Assembly: GCA_016198945.1 (NCBI GenBank)
Contig: JACQHO010000077.1
Span: 1-14,409, forward strand
DNA length: 14,409 nucleotides
Origin: Nitrospirota bacterium
GTDB taxonomy: Bacteria > Nitrospirota > Nitrospiria > JACQBZ01
Direction: 5' to 3'
A program made the position numbers and the translations under genes. Numbering within the stretch: the stretch's first letter is position 1; the number at the start of each line of letters is the position of its first letter. The notes beneath the pieces were generated by a model. The model saw only the letters and a program-made list of their open reading frames with translations. It had not been told where the DNA came from and did not search any database. This document shows positions 7,971 to 14,137 of the stretch, piece by piece.

Positions 7971-9332
7971 TCAGCCGGAAACGCGCGCCTGTTCGGAAGA
8001 AAGAAATTTTTCGAGATAGCCGGTCGAGATCCGGCCTTTTTGGAATACGGAGTCGTCAAAGATTCGTTTATGGAGCGGGATCGTCGTCTTGATCCCCTCG
8101 ATCATGAATTCATCCAGCGCCCGCCGCATCCGGGCGACGGCCGCGTCCCGATTTTCGGCATGGACGATGAGCTTGGCGATCAGCGAATCGTAATACGGAG
8201 GAACCAGGCCGTTGCAGATCATCGCCGAATCGACGCGAACCCCCGGCCCCCCGGGAGACCGGAAGGACGTGATCGTGCCGGGAGACGGCGTAAAGGTGTC
8301 GGGACACTCGGCATTGATCCGGCATTCAAAACTGTGGCCGCGCAATTTGACGTCGCTTTGACGGAACTCCAGCGGCAGGCCCGCGGCGAGTTTGATCTGC
8401 TCCTTGATCAGATCGATTCCGGTCACCATCTCGGTCACCGGATGCTCGACCTGGATCCGGGTATTCATCTCCATGAAATAGAACCGGTGATCCTTGTCCA
8501 GCAGAAACTCGACGGTGCCGACATTGCAGTAATTGACCGACTTGGCCGCTTCCACCGCGGCGGCCCCCATCTCCCGTCGGAGTGATTCATCCACGGCCGG
8601 CGACGGCGATTCCTCGATCAGCTTTTGATGCCGTCGCTGGATCGAGCAGTCCCGCTCCCCCAGATAAACCGTCCGTCCCTTTTCATCGGCCAGAATCTGG
8701 ACCTCGATATGCCTCGGCTCCAGAAAATACTTTTCGAGGTAGACGCCGCTGTCCCCGAAGGCGGTCTTGGCCTCGGCCTGGGCCGTCTGAAACGCCGTCA
8801 GGAGATCCTCTTCCTGCGTCACCACCCGCATCCCGCGCCCGCCTCCGCCCGCGGTCGCCTTGATGATGACCGGATACCCGATCCGCTTGGCCGCCTCGAC
8901 GGCTTCCTTTTCTTCCGAGATGACGCCCCGGCTGCCCGGCAGCACCGGAATGCCCTTCTTGACCATCGCCTCGCGCGCCTTCGCCTTGTCGCCCATCATG
9001 GCGATGTTCTCGGAAGTCGGCCCGATGAATTTGATCCCGATCGATTGGCAGACCTCCGCGAAATGGGCGTTCTCGGCCAGAAATCCGTAACCCGGATGGA
9101 TCGCCTCGGCCCCCGTGATCTCGGCCGCGCTCAGGATGTTCGGAATGTTGCGGTAGCTCAGGGCCGCGTCCGGCGGCCCGATGCAGATATGCTCGTCCGC
9201 CAGACGGACATGAAGCGCCTTCGCATCGGCCTCGGAATAAACCGCCACGGTCTTGATTCCGAGCTCGCGGCAGGCCTGAATGACCCGAACGGCGATCTCG
9301 CTCCGATTGGCCACCAAAATTTTCTTAAACAC
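7971..9332 (-). CDS. accC: Acetyl-CoA carboxylase, biotin carboxylase subunit
   Basis: Uses ATP and bicarbonate to carboxylate biotin on AccB, the first half-reaction of malonyl-CoA synthesis for fatty acids. It has 453 residues, close to E. coli AccC (449). The N-terminal domain opens with FKKILVANRSEIAVRV. The ATP-grasp domain has K116, the glycine-rich loop GGGGRGMR at 162-169 and RRHQKLIEE at 233-241. E275, E288, N290, R292 and E296 form the metal and carboxylation site (MEMNTRIQVEHPVTE). R338 lies in FECRINAE and the C-terminal domain follows. No pyruvate-carboxylase-type fusion is present. The start is GTG, supported by a GAGGAG five bases upstream. Two hairpins lie in the 74-base gap after accB. 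thiE follows 27 bases downstream. Carboxyltransferase genes accA and accD are not in the window. Confidence 0.97.
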   Translation of the reverse strand: MFKKILVANRSEIAVRVIQACRELGIKTVAVYSEADAKALHVRLADEHICIGPPDAALSYRNIPNILSAAEITGAEAIHPGYGFLAENAHFAEVCQSIGIKFIGPTSENIAMMGDKAKAREAMVKKGIPVLPGSRGVISEEKEAVEAAKRIGYPVIIKATAGGGGRGMRVVTQEEDLLTAFQTAQAEAKTAFGDSGVYLEKYFLEPRHIEVQILADEKGRTVYLGERDCSIQRRHQKLIEESPSPAVDESLRREMGAAAVEAAKSVNYCNVGTVEFLLDKDHRFYFMEMNTRIQVEHPVTEMVTGIDLIKEQIKLAAGLPLEFRQSDVKLRGHSFECRINAECPDTFTPSPGTITSFRSPGGPGVRVDSAMICNGLVPPYYDSLIAKLIVHAENRDAAVARMRRALDEFMIEGIKTTIPLHKRIFDDSVFQKGRISTGYLEKFLSSEQARVSG

Positions 9333-9337
9333 GCGCG

Positions 9338-9343
9338 CTCCTC
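9338..9343 (-). promoter_or_regulatory. Ribosome binding site of accC
   Basis: GAGGAG five bases before the GTG start at 9332. It is the strongest ribosome binding site among the downstream genes, and it supports the non-ATG start. It stands only six bases beyond the large palindrome at 9350-9380. Confidence 0.75.
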
Positions 9344-9349
9344 AAATCG

Positions 9350-9380
9350 GGAGGGGACAGATTTAAAATCTGTCCCCTCC
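9350..9380. repeat. Perfect 31-base palindrome (15-base arms) between accB and accC, REP-like
   Basis: The left arm GGAGGGGACAGATTT is exactly repeated in reverse complement by AAATCTGTCCCCTCC, with a single central A at 9365. The symmetry stops sharply at both ends. In RNA from either strand it would form a very stable hairpin whose AT-rich tip could open as a loop. No U-run follows on the coding strand, so it is not a normal intrinsic terminator. Hairpins with a GGGGACAG...CTGTCCCC core are, from memory, scattered in many copies through genomes of several Gram-negative phyla and linked to REP-associated Y1 transposases. No transposase is present here. Other roles are a transcript stabiliser, a processing site between accB and accC, or a protein-binding operator. 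Confidence 0.85.
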
Positions 9381-9385
9381 AGGTT

Positions 9386-9402
9386 CCCCGCCGATCGCGG
9401 GG
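9386..9402 (-). other. Small GC-rich hairpin just after the accB stop
   Basis: CCCCGC and GCGGGG form six-base arms around a CGATC loop. It lies four bases past the accB stop codon (9407-9409) and six bases before the large palindrome. No U-run follows it, so efficient Rho-independent termination is unlikely. With the palindrome it forms a double stem-loop that could slow RNA polymerase or block 3' exonucleases, setting the ratio of accB to accC mRNA. The role is inferred. Confidence 0.5.
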
Positions 9403-9406
9403 TCTG

Positions 9407-9880
9407 TCAGGCCGGTGTCAGGGGTTCGATCCGGAACAGGGGCCCGCCGTATTCGACCGGCTGGGCGTTCTCGACTAGGATCTCGACGACTTTCCCGTCC
9501 CATTCGGACTCGATCTCGTTCATGAGCTTCATGGCTTCGATGACGCAGAGAATCTGACCCTTCTTGACGACGCTCCCCACCTCGACATACGGATCCGCAT
9601 CGGGAGCGGGCGAGCGATAAAACGTCCCCACGACCGGCGCGGTCAGTGTCAACCACCCGGCCGGCGTCACGGCCGGCGTGACCGCCTGAGCCTGAGGCTG
9701 CGGACTTTCCGCGGCGTGGGTCGCCGGAACCGCCGGAATCTCTTCCGATGCGGGCGGCGGGGGAATCAGGGGGCGTTCCTTCTTGATTCGAACCCGCACG
9801 CCGGATTTTTCCAGCTCCAGCTCCGCGATTTCGGTCCGCTGGATCAACTCGATCAGCTCTTTAAGCTCCTTAAGGTTCAT
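9407..9880 (-). CDS. accB: Acetyl-CoA carboxylase, biotin carboxyl carrier protein
   Basis: Carries the biotin that AccC carboxylates. It has 157 residues, matching E. coli AccB (156). The N-terminal helix (MNLKELKELIELIQ) and the ELELEKSGVRVRIKK strand form the usual N-terminal segment. A Pro/Ala-rich flexible linker spans about 38-75. The lipoyl-like biotinyl domain spans about 78-155 with PVVGTFYRSPAPDADPYV and the biotin site EAMKLMNEI, the modified Lys being K118. The YRSPAPDADPYV stretch includes the protruding thumb that marks acetyl-CoA carboxylase BCCPs. The ATG lies six bases after the efp stop with no clear Shine-Dalgarno, so translation probably depends on coupling to efp. accC follows after a 74-base gap with two hairpins. 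Confidence 0.97.
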   Translation of the reverse strand: MNLKELKELIELIQRTEIAELELEKSGVRVRIKKERPLIPPPPASEEIPAVPATHAAESPQPQAQAVTPAVTPAGWLTLTAPVVGTFYRSPAPDADPYVEVGSVVKKGQILCVIEAMKLMNEIESEWDGKVVEILVENAQPVEYGGPLFRIEPLTPA

Positions 9881-9886
9881 CCGAAT

Positions 9887-10444
9887 TTACGCCCGCTCCA
9901 CATAGGACCGGGTTCGGGTATCGATCTTAATCACGTCCCCCTCCTCCAGATACAAAGGCACCTTGATCGTCGCCCCCGTTTCCAGCACGGCCGGTTTGGT
10001 TCCGCCGCTGGCCGTATCGCCGCGGACGCCGGGATCCGTCCCGGTGATCTTCAACTCAACAAAGGTCGGGACCTCCACCGTCAGCGGCTTGCCCTTGTAG
10101 ATCAGAATCTTGACGAGCATGTTCTCCTTCAGAAAATCCCGACTGTCGCCCAGTTGATCCCGCTCGAAGGCCAGTTGCTCGTAGCTGGACGTGTCCATGA
10201 AGTGGTACTCGTTCCCCTGGGCGTATAGAAACTGCATCTCCTTCTCTTCGATATCGGGCTCATCCAACGTCTCTCCGGAACGGTAGGTCCGCTCCAGAAC
10301 ATTCCCCGTCTTGAGACTCTTCAACCGGGTGCGGACGAAGGCCCCTCCTTTTCCGGGTTTTACGTGCTGATAGTCAACGATGATGAACGGTTCGCCGGAG
10401 ATTTCGACCTTGGCGCCGCTTCGGAAATCACTGGTTGAGATCAC
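9887..10444 (-). CDS. efp: Elongation factor P
   Basis: Relieves ribosome stalling at runs of proline. From the chosen start it has 185 residues, the length of Bacillus subtilis EF-P, beginning MISTSDFRSGAKVEI. The three beta-barrel domains are recognisable. Domain I carries the modification loop VKPGKGGAFVR, with the tip Lys at residue 32 (34 in E. coli numbering). The EF-P signature is in the last domain (GDTASGGTKPAVLETGATIKV). A tip Lys rather than Arg argues against EarP-type rhamnosylation and fits a lysyl-type (EpmA) or 5-aminopentanol-type modification; no modifying enzyme gene is in the window. A longer frame starts at GTG 10450, but the AAGGAG at 10450-10455 overlaps that codon and is ideally placed for the GTG at 10444. 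accB begins six bases after the stop. Confidence 0.96.
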   Translation of the reverse strand: MISTSDFRSGAKVEISGEPFIIVDYQHVKPGKGGAFVRTRLKSLKTGNVLERTYRSGETLDEPDIEEKEMQFLYAQGNEYHFMDTSSYEQLAFERDQLGDSRDFLKENMLVKILIYKGKPLTVEVPTFVELKITGTDPGVRGDTASGGTKPAVLETGATIKVPLYLEEGDVIKIDTRTRSYVERA

Positions 10445-10449
10445 ACCCA

Positions 10450-10455
10450 CTCCTT
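10450..10455 (-). promoter_or_regulatory. Ribosome binding site that fixes the efp start
   Basis: AAGGAG lies five bases before the GTG at 10444-10442. The in-frame GTG two codons earlier (10450-10448) overlaps this site and so cannot use it. The shorter protein also starts exactly where EF-P homologues start (ISTSDFR). Confidence 0.75.
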
Positions 10456-10496
10456 CTCTATTCTAAACCGGTTGATAATCATTGCGGAATAAAAGA

Positions 10497-10964
10497 TCAG
10501 GCCTTCCGCGTTCTGGCCCGGACGTGATGGATGGCCGCCAACAGCCCCAACTGATAACTATAGGGGCCAAACCCGCTGATCTGTCCGACCGAAACTTCCG
10601 CCGTATACGAGTGATGGCGGAACGCCTCGCGCCCGTATATGTTGGAGAGATGGACTTCGACCGCCGGCAGTCCGACCGAGGCGATCGCATCGCGCAGGGC
10701 GATGCTGGTATGCGTGTAGGCCGCGGGATTGATTAGCAACGCCTGATACCGGCCGGAGGCCTTTTGGATCAGATTGACCAGACCGCCTTCGGAGTTGGAC
10801 TGTTTAATCGTCAGGGCCACCCCTTCCTTCTTGGCCAGCCGCTTCAGATCCCGGTCGATTTCAGACAGCCGGACGGTTCCGTACACCGACGTTTCGCGGG
10901 TTCCCAGCAGATTCAGGTTCGGGCCGTGCAGAACCAGAATTCGATCCACGAAAGAGACCCTCAC
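10497..10964 (-). CDS. aroQ: 3-dehydroquinate dehydratase, type II
   Basis: Dehydrates 3-dehydroquinate to 3-dehydroshikimate in the shikimate pathway. It has 155 residues (family about 145-155). Motifs: HGPNLNLLGTRE at 13-24, with the lid Arg at 23 and catalytic Tyr at 28 (VYG), KQSNSEG at 54-60, LINPAAYTHTSIALRDA at 77-93 with the substrate Asn79 and catalytic His85, EVHLSNIYGREAFRHHSY at 103-120 with His105 and Arg116, and GFGPYSYQLGL near the C-terminus. NPAAY in place of the common NPGAY is a mild variant. The GTG at 10964 overlaps the Roadblock gene stop by four bases (GTGA). An alternative GTG at 10949 (MDRILVLHGPN) has a GAGG nine bases upstream and gives the more usual short N-terminus; the choice is open. 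A 52-base gap separates the stop from efp. Confidence 0.95.
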   Translation of the reverse strand: MRVSFVDRILVLHGPNLNLLGTRETSVYGTVRLSEIDRDLKRLAKKEGVALTIKQSNSEGGLVNLIQKASGRYQALLINPAAYTHTSIALRDAIASVGLPAVEVHLSNIYGREAFRHHSYTAEVSVGQISGFGPYSYQLGLLAAIHHVRARTRKA

Positions 10965-11317
10965 AGTTCCGGTTTGAGCCGGGCGCCGGCTCGTCTCAAA
11001 AGAAATCGCGCCTTCCCCACATTGCCATCGGCTCGAATGACAAGAATTAAAAAATACTCGACCGTGATTTGACGAAGAATCGCCACGAAACGTTCCGTGA
11101 CGGTCATCAATTCCGTAACGGCTTCAAACTCGACCGATTCGGCCAGCTTCCCGGCCGTCCTGAGCAGCCCGCTGAACTCGGCCCCGAGCGTCTGAAGGTC
11201 AAGTTGGGAATCCCGCTTTTGTTCCTCGACAACGATTCCATCCATCCCGACGATGGCGACTCCCCTGCAGTCTTCCATCTCCCGGACCGTCCGTTGAAGA
11301 TGTTCGGCCAGGCTCAT
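10961..11317 (-). CDS. Roadblock/LC7 (MglB-like) domain protein
   Basis: Small single-domain protein of 118 residues. Roadblock/LC7 proteins dimerise and often regulate Ras-like GTPases such as MglA, or act as scaffolds. The visible pattern is an N-terminal helix (LAEHLQRTVREMEDCRG), the strand and turn GVAIVGMDGIVVEE (about 19-32), a long central helix (about 42-62), the strand ELMTVTERFVAILRQI (69-84), YFLILVIRADGNVGKARFLLRRA (87-109) and a short tail. There is no signal peptide or membrane segment. No MglA-like GTPase is in the window. It overlaps the TPR gene by four bases (ATGA) upstream and aroQ by four bases (GTGA) downstream. This suggests that the TPR and Roadblock proteins are made together and may interact. 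The domain call is good; the cellular role is unknown. Confidence 0.82.
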   Translation of the reverse strand: MSLAEHLQRTVREMEDCRGVAIVGMDGIVVEEQKRDSQLDLQTLGAEFSGLLRTAGKLAESVEFEAVTELMTVTERFVAILRQITVEYFLILVIRADGNVGKARFLLRRAGARLKPEL

Positions 11318-12438
11318 CGGTCCTGTCCTTTCTTGATGCTGTTCAGCCAGAGCTGGAGACGCTGTATCTTTTGCATTTTCTGCCGTTCCCGGTCCGCCAC
11401 GGGGGCGTCTTCCACAGCGGGCGGTCCGGACGACGCGGCGGGCGGCGGGACGGGAGGCGCCGGCGGAATCTCCGAGGTCGGTTTCAGATCGTTCTTGATC
11501 TGCGGGCCCTCGTTCAACAGCCTTGCCAACTCAACCGTCTCTTCCAACTTTTGAAACAGGGCCTGATTGTTGGGATCCTTCGCGAGCAATCGCCGATAGA
11601 TCGCAATCCCTTTTTCGTAATGGCCCTGTTTGATATAAAGATCGGCCAGGGCTTCGGTCGTAATCTCTTCGGTCGGCGGAGGCGGAGCGGACGGCATGTC
11701 GTCCGGCGAGGGCTCCGTCGACCGGGGGGCTTCCGCCTCGGATGACGCGGGAGCCTCCGGGGTGTCGGGCGAGGGTCCGCCGAGGATTTCCTCCAAGGAG
11801 GGGGAGGGGGTGCTGGGCTCAAGCGTCGCCGGCGCCGATTCCGGAGCGCTCATCGCCGCCGGCGGGACTTCCGGCGAAGGCGCCTCCATCCGTTCCGGTT
11901 CGCTTTTTATGTCCGGACCCGCATGGGAGGTCTGCTCCAACTGCATTTCAACCGACTCCGAACCGAGCGAGACGGCCGACCGCTCTTCCATTTTTTTCCG
12001 CTCCTCCTGCTCGATGCGATCCAACTCCCCCACCATAAGCTTCATCTCGGCATCCTTGGGGCTTGACAATAAGACGGCCTGACAGGAAATGCGGGCCTTG
12101 TCGGTCTGTCCCGCGTCTTTATAGAGCTTGGCCAGCTTCCGGTGCGCGAGCAGGTTTTCAGGATCGGACTTGAGCACCTGCTCAAATTCGGCCTTGGCCT
12201 CGGCAATCTGGCCTTTTTCAAGATAAACCTTTCCCAGCACCCCTCGCGCGGCATGAAAATTCGGATGGACTTTCAGCCCGTCGGTCAAAACCATCATGGC
12301 CTCGTCCGGCATCCCGGCCTTCAGATATTCCTCCGCCAGCGGCACAAAAAGCCTCGACTTTGGATCGTTGGCCAATTTCTCGGTGAGTTTAATAATCTCC
12401 GGAGAAAGGGGTTTATCCTGTCCTTTTTTTTGATCCAT
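11314..12438 (-). CDS. TPR-repeat protein with Pro/Ser/Glu-rich linker
   Basis: Unrecognised by name. From the ATG at 12438 it has 374 residues. About four TPR-like units fill roughly 25-145, with clear ones such as FAPLAEEYLKAGMPDEA-type, GVLGKVYLEKGQIAEAKAEF and AHRKLAKLYKDAGQTDKARI. A charged helix with ERKKMEER follows. A low-complexity linker rich in Pro, Ser, Glu and Ala spans about 175-260. One more TPR unit is at about 263-295 (ALADLYIKQGHYEKGIAIYR). A second Pro/Ala linker leads to a basic C-terminal helix (MQKIQRLQLWLNSIKKG). There is no signal peptide or membrane segment, so a cytoplasmic scaffold is likely. The frame could start three codons earlier at TTG 12447; neither start has a Shine-Dalgarno. 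It is the first gene after the predicted promoter at 12472-12499 and overlaps the Roadblock gene by four bases. Confidence 0.85.
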   Translation of the reverse strand: MDQKKGQDKPLSPEIIKLTEKLANDPKSRLFVPLAEEYLKAGMPDEAMMVLTDGLKVHPNFHAARGVLGKVYLEKGQIAEAKAEFEQVLKSDPENLLAHRKLAKLYKDAGQTDKARISCQAVLLSSPKDAEMKLMVGELDRIEQEERKKMEERSAVSLGSESVEMQLEQTSHAGPDIKSEPERMEAPSPEVPPAAMSAPESAPATLEPSTPSPSLEEILGGPSPDTPEAPASSEAEAPRSTEPSPDDMPSAPPPPTEEITTEALADLYIKQGHYEKGIAIYRRLLAKDPNNQALFQKLEETVELARLLNEGPQIKNDLKPTSEIPPAPPVPPPAASSGPPAVEDAPVADRERQKMQKIQRLQLWLNSIKKGQDR

Positions 12439-12471
12439 AGAGGTCAAGGAGATCGGGTTTAGAGCAGCCCC

Positions 12472-12499
12472 ATCATAACAAAACCCGGAGAAAAGTCAA
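12472..12499 (-). promoter_or_regulatory. Sigma70-type promoter with extended -10, reading into the TPR-Roadblock-aroQ-efp-acc unit
   Basis: On the minus strand TTGACT (12499-12494) and TATGAT (12477-12472) are separated by 16 bases. Each hexamer matches the consensus at five of six positions, and the -10 is preceded by TGT, giving an extended -10. The -35 overlaps the coaBC stop codon (12498-12496). Transcription would begin near 12465, leaving a leader of about 27 bases to the ATG at 12438. Position, strand and match quality all fit, though no start site has been measured. Confidence 0.7.
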
Positions 12500-13722
12500 C
12501 GAAGGGGATGATCGCCCGCTTTTGACCGGGATTTCAACTCGATGATCCGATCCAAAATACGCTCGGCCGTCTCGGCCTTGGACAGCCGGGGCAGCGCAAC
12601 GGTCTCGCCGTGCGCGTCGATCAGCGTCACGATATTGGTGTCCAGGTCGAAGCCGGCCCCTTCCTGAGTCACATCGTTGGCCACGATCATATCCAGCCCT
12701 TTTCGTTCAAGTTTGGTCCGGGCCTGACGGTCGAGATCCTCCGTCTCGGCCGCAAAACCCACCAGAATCCGGCTGCCTCGTTGGGCACGGAGCTCGGCGA
12801 GAATGTCCGGCGTGGGCTCCAGTTCAAGAAAAAAGTCGGACCCGTCTTTTTTGATCTTGCGTCCGGCCGGATGTCGCGGACGGTAATCGGCAACCGCGGC
12901 CGCCATGATCAGGAGGGTCGTCGCGGCCCAATGCCCCAGAACGGCATCGCGCATCTCTTCGGCGGTTCGCACGAGAATCCGTTCGACGCCGGCCGGACAG
13001 GGAAGATGCGTCGGACCGCTGACCAGAATCACCCGCGCCCCCCTCCATTGGGCGGCGCGAGCCAGCGCATAGCCCATTTTTCCCGAAGAACGGTTGGTGA
13101 GGTACCGGACGGGATCAATCGGCTCCTGGGTCGGGCCGGCCGTCACCAGAACGGTTTCTCCCTTCAAATCGGCCTTCCGGCCCAGGCGGTCGAAAACAAC
13201 CGCGAGGATCTTCTCCTCCGAGGCCAGCCGACCGGTGGCTTCTTTTCCGGAGGCCAGGGGCCCTTCTTCGGGCGGAATGATTTGAACGCCGAGGCCGTTG
13301 AGAATCGAAAGATTGCGCTGCAACACCGGATGATTCCACATCTCCCCGTCCATCGCGGGCGCCATGACCATCGGGGCCGGACCGGCCGTGACGAGCGTCG
13401 TCAGGAGGTCATCCGCAATTCCGTGGGCGATTTTGCCGATGATATTGGCCGTCGCGGGGGCGATCAGAATCATGTCGACCTGCTCGGCCAGCGTCAGGTG
13501 ACGGATCTCCTCGCTGGAATCGAACAGGCTCGTGTATACCGGCCGTCGGGACAGGACCTGGAATGTCAACGGCGTAATAAACTGCTGCGCCGAGGAGGTC
13601 ATCACGACCGTGACCTGGGCCCCGGCCTGAACCAGTCGGCGCAGAATCAGAACCGATTTATAGGCCGCAATGCTGCCCGTGACGCCCAGGAGGATATGCT
13701 TGCCGCGCAGGTCGTCCTTCAT
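12496..13722 (-). CDS. coaBC: Bifunctional phosphopantothenoylcysteine synthetase/decarboxylase
   Basis: Makes 4'-phosphopantetheine for coenzyme A: CoaB joins cysteine to phosphopantothenate and CoaC decarboxylates the product. It has 408 residues (E. coli 406). The flavin-binding CoaC half spans about 1-185, with ILLGVTGSIAAYKS, the catalytic His75 (IRHLTLAE), IAPATANIIGKIAHGIADDLL and PAMDGEMW. The clamp loop reads PLASGKEATGRL, with Ser where E. coli has the catalytic Cys158. The CoaB half spans about 190-400, with VLVTAGPTQEPIDPVRYLTN, RSSGKMGYALA, AAAVADYRP with KIKK, and the late LVGFAAETED and VANDV motifs. The ATG at 13722 has an AGGGA seven bases upstream. It follows rpoZ by 11 bases. 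The stop codon lies inside the promoter of the next unit. Confidence 0.96.
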   Translation of the reverse strand: MKDDLRGKHILLGVTGSIAAYKSVLILRRLVQAGAQVTVVMTSSAQQFITPLTFQVLSRRPVYTSLFDSSEEIRHLTLAEQVDMILIAPATANIIGKIAHGIADDLLTTLVTAGPAPMVMAPAMDGEMWNHPVLQRNLSILNGLGVQIIPPEEGPLASGKEATGRLASEEKILAVVFDRLGRKADLKGETVLVTAGPTQEPIDPVRYLTNRSSGKMGYALARAAQWRGARVILVSGPTHLPCPAGVERILVRTAEEMRDAVLGHWAATTLLIMAAAVADYRPRHPAGRKIKKDGSDFFLELEPTPDILAELRAQRGSRILVGFAAETEDLDRQARTKLERKGLDMIVANDVTQEGAGFDLDTNIVTLIDAHGETVALPRLSKAETAERILDRIIELKSRSKAGDHPLR

Positions 13723-13733
13723 GGCATCGTCCC

Positions 13734-14108
13734 TTATTCTTCCGGCTCGCTCGGTGGAGCTTCCTCAACCTTCTGGTCGTTCACGTACACGGTCAGATCC
13801 TTCTTGATTTCATTCTCGTCCACTTTCGGCAGCATCGCCTTCGCCCTGGCCCGAGCCCGTTCTTCGATCTCGCGGGCCGCCATGGCCTCCTTCATTGCGA
13901 CCTTGGCCTCCTTCCCGGTTAGAAATTCCCCTTTCCCCTGCAACACCTCATCCAGCGCGACCGTCGTTTCTTTCGTGAATTTGCTCGTAATCAACGGACT
14001 GGAGCCCTGCATCATCTGCCGGGCCCGTTGCGCGGAGATGATCACCAGCCGATACCGGCTGTCGATCTTGGTTTCATCGTACTCATTGAGCAGCGACATC
14101 ATGTCCAT
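13734..14108 (-). CDS. rpoZ: DNA-directed RNA polymerase omega subunit
   Basis: Small RNA polymerase subunit that helps fold and hold the beta-prime subunit. It has 124 residues, longer than E. coli omega (91). The conserved core is DSRYRLVIISAQRARQMMQG at about 16-35, followed by the family's KETTVALDEVLQGKGEF at about 46-62. The rest is a charged helical extension (AMKEAMAAREIEERARARAKAML, about 71-93) and an acidic Pro/Glu tail ending PSEPEE. Extended tails are known in omega proteins of several phyla. The ATG at 14108 has a GGAGGGG about 9-12 bases upstream; ATGs at 14102 and 14099 are alternatives. It sits 29 bases after gmk and 11 before coaBC, the usual gmk-rpoZ-coaBC order. Confidence 0.94.
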   Translation of the reverse strand: MDMMSLLNEYDETKIDSRYRLVIISAQRARQMMQGSSPLITSKFTKETTVALDEVLQGKGEFLTGKEAKVAMKEAMAAREIEERARARAKAMLPKVDENEIKKDLTVYVNDQKVEEAPPSEPEE

Positions 14109-14137
14109 GTCTTTATTACCCCTCCCCGTGGTTTGAC

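Noticed and set aside
9350..9402. The two hairpins after accB as a Rho-independent terminator
   Set aside because: Neither stem is followed by a U-run on the coding strand, and accC lacks a visible promoter of its own, so full termination here is unlikely.
10461..10480. Fur-like half site (TGATAATCATT) between aroQ and efp
   Set aside because: The left half and centre match a Fur box but the other half does not, and neither neighbour is an iron gene. Likely chance in a short AT-rich gap.
10455..10495. Possible promoter for efp with TAGAAT as -10
   Set aside because: No acceptable -35 at 16-18 bases, and the start would leave a leader of about a dozen bases. Not strong enough to list.
12610..14136. 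A 508-codon open frame on the plus strand opposite coaBC and rpoZ
   Set aside because: It spans two well-identified genes and the gap between them and has no recognisable motif; a shadow of biased codon use.
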